Source: JAPKZH01 sp963715635
Lineage (GTDB): Bacteria > Acidobacteriota > Aminicenantia > Aminicenantales > UBA4085
Direction: 5' to 3'
DNA: 64,000 nt
Assembly: GCA_963715635.1 (NCBI GenBank)
Contig: OY970261.1
Location: 2,666,001-2,730,000 of the forward strand
Shown: positions 16,785-23,685 of the stretch, in pieces
Layout of the letters: each line of letters opens with the position of its first letter
Numbering within the stretch: position 1 is the stretch's first letter
Position numbers and translations under genes: made by a program
Notes under the pieces: model-generated
Database searches by the model: none
Seen by the model: the letters and a program-made list of their open reading frames with translations, nothing else
What the model was told of the DNA's origin: nothing

Positions 16785-18614
16785 TTATTCTACGGTGACG
16801 CTCTTGGCCAGGTTCCGTGGCTGATCGACATCCGCCCCCCTTCGGGCGGCGATATAATAGGCAAAAAGCTGGAGCGGGACGACGGTTAAAAACGGCGTCA
16901 GCAGCGGATGGGCGGAAGGAATAGGAATCACCATGTCAACGCGCTGATGAATGTCCGGATCGTCCTCAAAGGCCACGGCCAGGACGTACCCTTCCCGGGC
17001 TTTGATCTCCGAAATATTGCTGAGAAGCTTGTCGTAAACTTTGTCCTTGGGGACAATGATCAGGGTCGGCATCTTCTCATCGATCAGCGCGATCGGCCCG
17101 TGCTTCATCTCTCCGGCCGGGTAGCCTTCGGCATGGATATAGGAGATCTCTTTTAGCTTCAGCGCCCCTTCCAAGGCCACGGGAAAATTCACCCACCGCC
17201 CCAGATACAGAAAATGCGAGAATGACAAGAACCGGGACGCCAGATCCTCGATCGTCTTGGCCCGGGCCAGGACCCTTTCCATCTTGTGCGGGATGCGCTG
17301 CATCTCCTGGACCAGGGCCAATCCCGTTTCTTCGTCAATGGTTCCTTTGATTTGGGCCAAGCCCATGGCTACCAAAAGCACCGCCGTTAGCTGCGCCGTA
17401 AAAGTTTTTGTGGCCGCGACACCGATTTCGGGGCCGGCGTGCGTATACAGGACGCCATGGGCTTCCCGGGCGATCGACGAGCTCATTCCGTTCGTAATCG
17501 CCAGCAGCGCCGCACATTTTTCCTTGCAGGCGCGCAGGGCCGCCAGGCTGTCGGCGGTCTCCCCGGATTGGGAGATCACGATGGCCAGCGTGTCCTTGTC
17601 CATAATAAAATCTCTGTACCGGAACTCCGAGGCGTATTCGACATCCACGGGAACCTGCGCCAACGACTCCAGAAAATATTTGCCGATCAGTCCGGCGTGA
17701 TAGGAGGTCCCGCAGGCGATGATGACGGCTTTTCGAACCCGCCGGAGGAGCGACGTGGAGAGGCTAATCTCCTCGAGGCAGACTTTTCCCGATTCCAGGG
17801 AGATTCGTCCGAGCAGTGTGTCTCTCACCACCTCAGGCTGCTCGAAGATTTCTTTGAGCATGAAATGCTTGAACCCCCGTTTTTCAATCATGAGCGGGTT
17901 CCAGGCCAGCTGTTCGATCTTTTTCTGGACCGGCTTTCCCAAAAGATCGGAGAATTTTACCCCCGTCGGTCCAATCACAGCCATCTCGCCGTCTTCGAGG
18001 AAGGCCGCTTGTTGGGTATGGGCCAGGATCGGGTTGACATCCGATGATACCAGGAATTCGCCGTCGCCCAGTCCGACAACAAGCGGCGGCCCCATCTTGG
18101 CGGCAACGATCTTGTCCGGGTCTTTCACCGAAAGCACGGCAAGGGCAAAAGCCCCCTCGAGTTCCGCCGCGGCAGCCCGGACGGCCTCCTCGAGCGACCC
18201 CTGAAAATATTTTTCGACGAGATGGCAGATGACCTCGGTGTCCGTTTCCGTGCGGAACGTGTGGCCCTCTTCCTTTAAGGAATGCTTCAAGGCGAGATAA
18301 TTTTCGATGATCCCGTTATGGACGACGACGAGCTGGCCCGTGCAGTCGCGGTGGGGATGGGCGTTTTCCTCGCTCGGCCGCCCATGCGTGGCCCAGCGGG
18401 TATGGCCGATGCCGTAATTTCCGTTCAAGGGTGATTTCCGGAGGCTAGTCTCGAGCAACTGGATTTTCCCCTTGACCCTTCTGACATGAATGCGGCCTTT
18501 CTCGACCACGGCAATTCCCGCCGAATCATAGCCGCGGTATTCGAGCTTCTTCAGACCTTCAATGAGAACCGGAACGATGTTTTTCGGCCCCATATAGCCG
18601 ATGATGCCGCACAT
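16785..18614 (-). CDS. glmS: Glutamine-fructose-6-phosphate aminotransferase
   Basis: 609 residues, the usual GlmS length. It makes glucosamine-6-phosphate from fructose-6-phosphate and glutamine, the first step to UDP-GlcNAc. The N-terminal MCGIIGYMG gives the catalytic Cys2 of the class II amidotransferase; GIGHTRWATHGRPS and NGIIENY follow. Two SIS domains occupy the second half (ACGTSYHAGLIGKYFLE, SQSGETADSLAAL), ending DQPRNLAKSVTVE. It follows glmU by 8 bases in the same direction, so no glmS ribozyme can fit upstream. Confidence 0.97.
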   Translation of the reverse strand: MCGIIGYMGPKNIVPVLIEGLKKLEYRGYDSAGIAVVEKGRIHVRRVKGKIQLLETSLRKSPLNGNYGIGHTRWATHGRPSEENAHPHRDCTGQLVVVHNGIIENYLALKHSLKEEGHTFRTETDTEVICHLVEKYFQGSLEEAVRAAAAELEGAFALAVLSVKDPDKIVAAKMGPPLVVGLGDGEFLVSSDVNPILAHTQQAAFLEDGEMAVIGPTGVKFSDLLGKPVQKKIEQLAWNPLMIEKRGFKHFMLKEIFEQPEVVRDTLLGRISLESGKVCLEEISLSTSLLRRVRKAVIIACGTSYHAGLIGKYFLESLAQVPVDVEYASEFRYRDFIMDKDTLAIVISQSGETADSLAALRACKEKCAALLAITNGMSSSIAREAHGVLYTHAGPEIGVAATKTFTAQLTAVLLVAMGLAQIKGTIDEETGLALVQEMQRIPHKMERVLARAKTIEDLASRFLSFSHFLYLGRWVNFPVALEGALKLKEISYIHAEGYPAGEMKHGPIALIDEKMPTLIIVPKDKVYDKLLSNISEIKAREGYVLAVAFEDDPDIHQRVDMVIPIPSAHPLLTPFLTVVPLQLFAYYIAARRGADVDQPRNLAKSVTVE

Positions 18615-18622
18615 AGGTCCCC

Positions 18623-19903
18623 CTATCTTTTAATTTTTTTGCGCCGAGCCCAGCCCGGTCTTTCGACCTGCCTGCTTCGTGCGACCGCCAGGGCTTCCGG
18701 CGAGACGTCTTTGGTAATGACTGACCCGGCGCCGACATAGGCCCCCCTCCCGATCCTGACCGGCGCCACCAGCTCTGTCCCGGAGCCGATGAAGGCGTTT
18801 GCCTCGATGGTGGTTTTATTCTTTTTAACGCCATCATAGTTGCAGGTGATCGTCCCCGCCCCGATGTTGACGCCTTCGTGGACCTCGCTGTCGCCGAGAT
18901 AGGAGAGATGCATGGCCTTGGATCCTCTCCCAAAATCCGTGTTTTTGACTTCTACGAAATTCCCGATTCGCGAACCCGAGCGCAGGATCGTTTTCGGCCG
19001 CAGGCGGGCAAACGGGCCGACCTGGACGTCATCCTCGACCGTCGCCCCGTCGATGACGCTCGAGCCGAAGACTCTGACACGGCTCCCGATTTGGGAATTG
19101 ATGATATGAACGCCCGGATAGATCAAGCACCCGCGTCCGATGCTCGTCCGGCCTTCGATCACAACAGCCGGATAAACGGAGCTGTCCCGGCCGATTTGGA
19201 CCGCGAGGTCAATCCACGTGGAGGAAGGATCATAGACTGTGACGCCGTGTCCGGCGAGCTCCGCCATCTTCCGTTCCCGCAGCACGCCGACCGCCTTGGC
19301 CAGATCATGCCGGGTCCGAACCTGGAAAAAATCCTCGGATGAGCGTGGTGAAAAGTCTTCGACTTTTTTCCCAGCCCGGGCCAATTTTTCTATCATCTCC
19401 GTCAGGTTGGATGGACTCTTTTGGCTCCTTCTCACGGCGTGAGGAAGGGCCCAGAGTAAGTCTTTGGTCTTGAGAACAGCGACGGCCGGATCTTCGGCGG
19501 CCGATCCCGCTCGGGTCACCGTATTTCCGCGCTTTCGATGAAAGGCCAGCAGGGACGCCAGCGCTTGGGTCCGGAGCAGGGGCAGGTTGGCGCCCAGGAC
19601 GAGCACGTCCTTGTCTTTGAATTTATTGAGCATGCTCTTGGCAGCGAGAAATGCGTGTGTCGTTCCTTCCAGCACTTTCTGATCGACAATTTTAATGTCC
19701 CGGGAAGCCATCTCTTGGAGGACGTCCTCTTTTTGATAGCCCACGACTAGAAAAACCTTTTCCGGCTTCATGCCGAGGACAGAGTCGCAAACGAGCCTGA
19801 GCATGGATTTCCCCAGCAAGGGATGGAGGATCTTGGTTTTATCCGACCGGAACCTGGTTCCCTCCCCCGCGGCCAGGATAAGAGCCAGGAGATTTTTTCT
19901 CAT
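18623..19903 (-). CDS. glmU: GlmU-like protein: intact acetyltransferase half, degenerate uridylyltransferase half
   Basis: 426 residues, about 30 shorter than typical GlmU. The C-terminal left-handed beta-helix is well kept, with the acetyltransferase His (AMHLSYLGD, H332) and VNIGAGTITCNYDG. The N-terminal nucleotidyltransferase starts normally (LILAAGEGTRFRSDKTKILH), but the metal-binding Asp of the usual GDxPL motif is Asn (LGANLPLL, N106). The sugar-binding blocks around GYGRI and EEKDA are missing, and the metal-binding Asn pair of VNNR reads VRTR. Glucosamine-1-phosphate acetylation is therefore supported, while UTP transfer is doubtful. The gene starts inside the TPR gene's stop (4-base overlap) and is followed by glmS. 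Confidence 0.88.
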   Translation of the reverse strand: MRKNLLALILAAGEGTRFRSDKTKILHPLLGKSMLRLVCDSVLGMKPEKVFLVVGYQKEDVLQEMASRDIKIVDQKVLEGTTHAFLAAKSMLNKFKDKDVLVLGANLPLLRTQALASLLAFHRKRGNTVTRAGSAAEDPAVAVLKTKDLLWALPHAVRRSQKSPSNLTEMIEKLARAGKKVEDFSPRSSEDFFQVRTRHDLAKAVGVLRERKMAELAGHGVTVYDPSSTWIDLAVQIGRDSSVYPAVVIEGRTSIGRGCLIYPGVHIINSQIGSRVRVFGSSVIDGATVEDDVQVGPFARLRPKTILRSGSRIGNFVEVKNTDFGRGSKAMHLSYLGDSEVHEGVNIGAGTITCNYDGVKKNKTTIEANAFIGSGTELVAPVRIGRGAYVGAGSVITKDVSPEALAVARSRQVERPGWARRKKIKR

Positions 19904-20412
19904 GTCATCCGGGTGATGAGCTTGAACTTTTTGTCCTCCCAGACGGGCTCAAAATCGGTTTCGTTCTGGGCCAGGATCCGGAAATATTTATCGATTTGAA
20001 TGGCTTTTTTTAGGTTTTCCAGGCAAAGCTCCGTCTGGCCCATCAAGCAGCAGAGATCGGCCATCGAATAATAGATCTTGCCGTCGTCCGGCGCCATCTT
20101 TAGCGCTTTCTCGAACGATTTCAGCGCCTCCTCGAAATCCCCGCTGTTCATCTTATAGATCCCGAACTGATAGTAATCCTCAACGGTTTTCAGGGGAAAG
20201 GACTCCTTGCTCTCCTTGGTCCGCGCTTCGCAGATGGAGATATAGACCTTGGCCCTGTCCATAAGCTCCTTTTCCGTCGGAAATTTCTCGAGAAAATTCT
20301 CCAGCGACTCGGAAGCTTTCTCGAACTTGCCTTTGTGAAATTCTTTCATGGCATCCGAATACGCGGCTAGGGCTTTCTGGTATTCGTCTTTTTTTGCTCT
20401 TTCTTCCTTCAC
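19900..20412 (-). CDS. TPR-repeat protein, first gene of the glmU-glmS operon
   Basis: 170 residues, GTG start at 20412 with GGGAG eight bases before. A charged N-terminus (EERAKKDEYQKALAAYSDAM) is followed by tetratricopeptide helices, clearest in DYYQFGIYKMNSGDFEEALKSF and KIYYSMADLCCLMGQTELCL. No signal peptide, so probably cytoplasmic. TPR proteins bind other proteins; the partner is unknown. The 4-base overlap with glmU ties its translation to amino-sugar synthesis. Confidence 0.85.
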   Translation of the reverse strand: MKEERAKKDEYQKALAAYSDAMKEFHKGKFEKASESLENFLEKFPTEKELMDRAKVYISICEARTKESKESFPLKTVEDYYQFGIYKMNSGDFEEALKSFEKALKMAPDDGKIYYSMADLCCLMGQTELCLENLKKAIQIDKYFRILAQNETDFEPVWEDKKFKLITRMT

Positions 20413-20442
20413 GTTTTTACTCCCAAATTCAATGTGGACAAC

Positions 20443-20471
20443 ATTTTACTCATTTTGCTCTTAGAAGTAAA
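20443..20471 (-). promoter_or_regulatory. Predicted promoter of the TPR-glmU-glmS operon
   Basis: Minus strand: TTTACT (20471-20466), 17-base spacer, TAAAAT (20448-20443). The start near 20436 gives a leader of about 24 bases. The insertion sequence ends only about eight bases upstream of the -35, so the element separated the operon from lpxC but left this promoter intact. Confidence 0.6.
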
Positions 20472-20478
20472 GAACTCG

Positions 20479-20541
20479 TATCGAGTCATCTAAAATCTAA
20501 CCATGGGGCTATATATCTTGTCATATAAGAATCTAACCGAA
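20479..20541 (+). repeat. Left end of the insertion sequence, doubled terminal motif
   Basis: Two copies of the end motif in the same orientation: GTCATCTAAAATCTAACC at 20485-20502 (diverged) and GTCATATAAGAATCTAACC at 20520-20538, about 35 bases apart. The inner copy is the exact inverted complement of the outer copy at the right end. Confidence 0.8.
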
Positions 20542-20570
20542 AAAGGAGGGATATTTTGGCTGTCGTGATA

Positions 20571-20599
20571 ACCTGACTTCCTTGGTAAGGAGGTTAGGT
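20571..20599 (+). promoter_or_regulatory. Hairpin covering the transposase ribosome site
   Basis: A 13-bp stem (20571-20583 with 20587-20599, two G-U pairs) and a 3-base GGT loop. The 3' arm contains the whole AAGGAGG ribosome site, and the ATG follows at 20601. Such a structure would keep translation low when the element is transcribed, a known way for insertion sequences to limit transposase. Confidence 0.75.
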
Positions 20600-20600
20600 C

Positions 20601-21905
20601 ATGACTCGGGAGTTTCGCATGGGTTATATTCAATCGGTTCAGGAACGGTACCTGAGAGCGACAAAGCAGGAAAAAAGCCGGATCCTCGATGAGCTCTGTA
20701 GGATGTGCCGTCTGAATCGAAAATATGCGATCTGGAAGATCCATCAGGGTGGGTTCGAACGGGGCATGATCAAGCGAAAACGCCACAAGGAAAAGCTTTA
20801 TACGGGGAGAGTCTTGGATGTGGTGCAGGCCGTTTGGAAGGCGTCCGGCTATCCCTGGTCGGTCCGGCTGCAGGAGATTTTTCGCCTCTGGCTGCCCTGG
20901 ATCCGGAGCCGCTACCGTCTCCCGCTTGAGGAGCAAGAAAAGCTTCTGAGGATCAGCGCCAGCACCATCGATCGCTCGTTGAAGGACAAAAAGACTGCCA
21001 TGAAACGGCGGCTCTATGGCCGGACCAAACCCGGAACACTGCTGCGGCACAAGATTCCCGTGAGGACCGAGTTTTCCAACGTCCATGAGGCCGGCTGGAT
21101 CGAGATGGACCTGGTCTCTCACAGCGGCCGCAGCGGCGAGGGCGAGTTCCTCCAGACCCTCAACCTGACCGACATCGTCTCCACCTGGACCGAGAGCCGG
21201 GCGGCCATGGGAAAAGGGGAACAAGGCATCGTGGACCGACTGGAAGAGATGCGCCAGGGGTTCCCCTTTCCCCTCCGAGGACTGGACGTCAACAACGGCA
21301 GCGAGTTCATCAACTACCATGTCGAAAAATACTGTGCGGAGCGCCAGATCCACTTCTCCCGCAGCCGACCCTATAAAAAAGACGACAACGCCCATATCGA
21401 GCAGAAAAACTGGACCCATGTCCGCAAACTCATCGGTTGGGACCGCTACGATTCCCCAGAAGCTGTCCACGCCATGAACGACCTTTACGCCAACGAGCTG
21501 CGGCTCTATATGAATCTCTTCCAACCTTCGGTCAAGCTCGTCCAGGTCACCCGAAAGGGTTCCCGCTTGCGTCGTGTCTATGATCGGCCTCAAACGCCTC
21601 TCGATCGCCTCCTCACTCTCTCCGCCACAGATCCTCATCTCCAGCCAAAGACAATCGAGGCTCTCCAGCACCTCCGGCGCCAACTCGATCCGTTTGCCCT
21701 ATCCAAGATCATCAACCTCAAGCTCTCCAACATCTGGAGCCTGGCCCATTATCGGCCCCAACTTCCCCCAAAAGAAACCCAGCCGCTGAAAGGAATCTCG
21801 TCCGTGGAAAAACAAATTCTCCGAGCTATCGCCAATCTGCAGGGCATTAAAGTCTATGTCCGTCCGCAAAAAGGAGCCCCCCTCCTGGAGGTCAAGCATG
21901 GTTAG
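20601..21905 (+). CDS. Integrase core-domain transposase
   Basis: 434 residues. An N-terminal helix-turn-helix-like region (RILDELCRMCRLNRKYAIW) is followed by an rve-type DDE core: first Asp in WIEMDLVSHSG, second site in LDVNNGSEFINYH, and Glu in DDNAHIEQKNW. It resembles a widespread family annotated simply as integrase catalytic region proteins. That family usually has DNGSEF at the second site; here it reads NNGSEF, so the catalytic Asp appears to be Asn, a single G-to-A change. The frame is otherwise complete. The stop codon falls inside the inner copy of the right end motif. Confidence 0.9.
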   Translation: MTREFRMGYIQSVQERYLRATKQEKSRILDELCRMCRLNRKYAIWKIHQGGFERGMIKRKRHKEKLYTGRVLDVVQAVWKASGYPWSVRLQEIFRLWLPWIRSRYRLPLEEQEKLLRISASTIDRSLKDKKTAMKRRLYGRTKPGTLLRHKIPVRTEFSNVHEAGWIEMDLVSHSGRSGEGEFLQTLNLTDIVSTWTESRAAMGKGEQGIVDRLEEMRQGFPFPLRGLDVNNGSEFINYHVEKYCAERQIHFSRSRPYKKDDNAHIEQKNWTHVRKLIGWDRYDSPEAVHAMNDLYANELRLYMNLFQPSVKLVQVTRKGSRLRRVYDRPQTPLDRLLTLSATDPHLQPKTIEALQHLRRQLDPFALSKIINLKLSNIWSLAHYRPQLPPKETQPLKGISSVEKQILRAIANLQGIKVYVRPQKGAPLLEVKHG

Positions 21906-21960
21906 ATTCTTATGTGATAAGATGTATCCCGCTTCGGTTAGATTCTTATATGACTTGACA
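21898..21960 (+). repeat. Right end of the insertion sequence, doubled terminal motif
   Basis: GGTTAGATTCTTATGTGATA at 21900-21919 and GGTTAGATTCTTATATGAC at 21936-21954, a 36-base period. The outer copy runs on into an outward-facing TTGACA at 21955-21960, a consensus -35 hexamer, but no -10 follows at the right distance inside lpxC. Confidence 0.8.
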
Positions 21961-21965
21961 GGGAA

Positions 21966-22811
21966 CTAAGCTTCCGTCCAATATTCCGGGTTATCCAAAA
22001 GAAAATTGACAAGCTTGAGATGGAGGTGGTGGCCGGCTTTATGGGCGCTGAAGCGGCCGATGAGGGGGCGGCCGATCAAGGACAGGTCGCCCAGGAAGTC
22101 CAGGAGCTTATGCCGGACGAACTCGTCCGGGAACCGCAAAGGCCCGTTAATGACCTCGAGCTCATCGAGGACGAGCGTGTTTTCCAAGGAGCCGCCGAGC
22201 GCCAAGCCTCGGCCGCGAAGTGTCTCGACATCCTTCAAAAAGCCAAAGGTGCGGGCTGGTGCGATCTCCCGGAGAAATTTCAGCGGGGTAACCATCAGGC
22301 TCATGGACTGTTTTCTGATGGCGGGATGGGAGAATTCGATGGAATAGGAAAGGCGCATGCCCGTGCCGGAAGGTAAGGGCTCGGCGGAAACGATTGTATC
22401 TTTTTCTTCCAGGACGAGTGGCTTGAGAATCTTGAGCCGGCCGACATGTTGGGGAAGCCGCTTTGTCCCTGCCTTCTCGATGGCTTGGACGAACGGCAAC
22501 GCGCTTCCATCCATGATGGGGATTTCATCGGCATTAAGCTCGACCACGAGGCTGTTGATTCCGTAAGCAAAGAGAGAGGCCATCAAATGCTCCATGGTCT
22601 GGACCTTGAATTCTTTTCCAAGAAGCGTGGTGTTGTTACGGGCTTCAACCCGAGTGAGATTCCTTAAAGCTTCGACCTCGCCAAGGTCAACCCTTCTGAA
22701 GAGGATTTCCCCCGATTCTGAAGGCTTGAGAACGAGCTGGACGTTCTTCCCGGAATGAATGCCGACCCCGGAAAGGCCGACTTCTTTTTGAATCGTTTTC
22801 TTGGCGATCAT
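21966..22811 (-). CDS. lpxC: UDP-3-O-acyl-N-acetylglucosamine deacetylase
   Basis: 281 residues from ATG 22811. This zinc enzyme commits UDP-3-O-acyl-GlcNAc to lipid A synthesis in the cytoplasm. Visible landmarks: SGVGIHSGKNVQL, the first zinc His in VQTMEHLMASLFA, DEIPIMDGSALPF, PARTFGF, the His/Asp zinc pair in FVRHKLLDFLGDL, and the general acid-base His in RFSAHKAGHHLHL. Length is slightly under the usual 300. A TTG seven codons upstream is in frame but lies in the promoter. The insertion sequence ends five bases beyond its stop codon. Confidence 0.96.
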   Translation of the reverse strand: MIAKKTIQKEVGLSGVGIHSGKNVQLVLKPSESGEILFRRVDLGEVEALRNLTRVEARNNTTLLGKEFKVQTMEHLMASLFAYGINSLVVELNADEIPIMDGSALPFVQAIEKAGTKRLPQHVGRLKILKPLVLEEKDTIVSAEPLPSGTGMRLSYSIEFSHPAIRKQSMSLMVTPLKFLREIAPARTFGFLKDVETLRGRGLALGGSLENTLVLDELEVINGPLRFPDEFVRHKLLDFLGDLSLIGRPLIGRFSAHKAGHHLHLKLVNFLLDNPEYWTEA

Positions 22812-22820
22812 ACAGAGGAG

Positions 22821-22851
22821 AGTATAACCCAAAAGCTTGATATTCTGTCAA
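22821..22851 (-). promoter_or_regulatory. Predicted lpxC promoter, near-leaderless
   Basis: Minus strand: TTGACA (22851-22846), 19-base spacer, TATACT (22826-22821). The start near 22814 is about three bases from ATG 22811, and no ribosome site is present. It overlaps the divergent larB promoter. Confidence 0.5.
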
Positions 22852-22865
22852 ATACTGGGTAAAAT
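22837..22865 (+). promoter_or_regulatory. Predicted larB promoter, leaderless
   Basis: TTGATA (22837-22842), 17-base spacer, TAAAAT (22860-22865). The expected start falls on or next to ATG 22872. There is no ribosome site upstream, consistent with leaderless translation. Confidence 0.55.
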
Positions 22866-22871
22866 TCGGCC

Positions 22872-23615
22872 ATGAAATCGCAGCTTGAAGACATTCTACG
22901 CAAAGTCCAAGAGGGAAAACTCTCCCCCAAAGAGGCTCTCCGTCTCCTCAAGGACTATCCCTATCAAGACCTGAATTTCGCCAAGATCGACCATCACCGC
23001 GAACTGAGAAAGGGTTTCCCCGAGATCATCTACGGCCTGGGAAAGACAGATCAACAAATCCTTAAAATTGCCGGGGAAATCGTCAAAAAAGGCTGTAGCC
23101 TTCTCGTCACCAGGGTTGAGCCCGGCACCTTTAAAAAAATCAAGAAGGCGATTCCCAAAGCGTGTTACAATCCCCTGGCTAAAACCGTCTATCTCAAGCA
23201 AGAACCCTTAATCACGGGAAAGGGCAAGATCATCATCCTGACAGCAGGGACGTCGGATATTCCTGTGGCCGAAGAAGCATATGTCACCTGCGACATGCTG
23301 GGAAACGAAGTGGAAAGAATCTATGATGTCGGCGTAGCCGGCTTGCACCGGCTTTTCGGGGAATATGACAAGATCAACAAGGCCAGAGTTATCATCACCG
23401 TGGCCGGGATGGAAGGAGCCCTGCCCAGCGTCGTCGCCGGTCTGGTTTCCGTCCCGATTGTCGCAGTTCCCACTAGTATCGGCTACGGGGCCAGCTTCAA
23501 GGGGCTGGCAGCCCTTTTGGCTATGCTCAACTCCTGTCCGGGTGGGGTAGCCGTCGTCAATATCGATAACGGCTTCGGCGCCGCCTACTTGGCCAGCCTC
23601 ATCAACCACCTATAA
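22872..23615 (+). CDS. larB: LarB, pyridinium-3,5-biscarboxylate mononucleotide synthase
   Basis: 247 residues. LarB carboxylates and hydrolyses nicotinate adenine dinucleotide in making the nickel-pincer cofactor of lactate racemase-type enzymes. The N-terminal helix LEDILRKVQEGKLSPKEAL and LNFAKIDHHRELRKGFPEI are typical; the C-terminal two thirds is the AIR carboxylase-like fold (ILTAGTSDIPVAEEA, DVGVAGLHRLF, VAGMEGALPSVVAGL, PTSIGYGASFKGLAALLAML). Length is standard. larC, larE and larA are not in the window, so the gene is isolated here. Confidence 0.93.
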   Translation: MKSQLEDILRKVQEGKLSPKEALRLLKDYPYQDLNFAKIDHHRELRKGFPEIIYGLGKTDQQILKIAGEIVKKGCSLLVTRVEPGTFKKIKKAIPKACYNPLAKTVYLKQEPLITGKGKIIILTAGTSDIPVAEEAYVTCDMLGNEVERIYDVGVAGLHRLFGEYDKINKARVIITVAGMEGALPSVVAGLVSVPIVAVPTSIGYGASFKGLAALLAMLNSCPGGVAVVNIDNGFGAAYLASLINHL

Positions 23616-23619
23616 TTTC

Positions 23620-23648
23620 TTGACAAAAGGGGTTTTAAAACCTATATT
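23620..23648 (+). promoter_or_regulatory. Consensus sigma-70 promoter of dnaG-rpoD with palindromic spacer
   Basis: Perfect TTGACA (23620-23625), 17-base spacer, TATATT (23643-23648). Bases 23631-23642 of the spacer form a perfect 12-base palindrome, GGTTTTAAAACC. Transcription should start near 23655, 31 bases before the dnaG ATG. Confidence 0.75.
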
Positions 23649-23685
23649 TAATAAATCTTTTCTAAAATCCGACCAATAAAAACAG

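Larger units (their letters stand above)
20479..21960 (+). mobile_element. Insertion sequence with one DDE integrase-type transposase
   Basis: About 1.48 kb. Both ends carry the same motif in inverted orientation: a 22-base perfect inverted repeat at 20520-20541 and 21933-21954, with each motif present twice per end. The outermost right end reads CTTGACA at 21954-21960; the left counterpart (TATCGAGTCAT from 20479) is diverged, so the exact left border is uncertain and I see no convincing target duplication. It lies between lpxC (5 bases away) and the promoter of TPR-glmU-glmS. The transposase frame is intact. Confidence 0.85.

Noticed and set aside
18600..18640. glmS ribozyme or riboswitch
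   Set aside because: Only 8 bases separate glmU from glmS, leaving no room for such an RNA.
20490..21683. Long minus-strand frame (397 codons) opposite the transposase
   Set aside because: It is the reverse of a well-supported DDE transposase with its own ribosome site and shows no domain; G+C-rich codon use keeps the opposite frame open.
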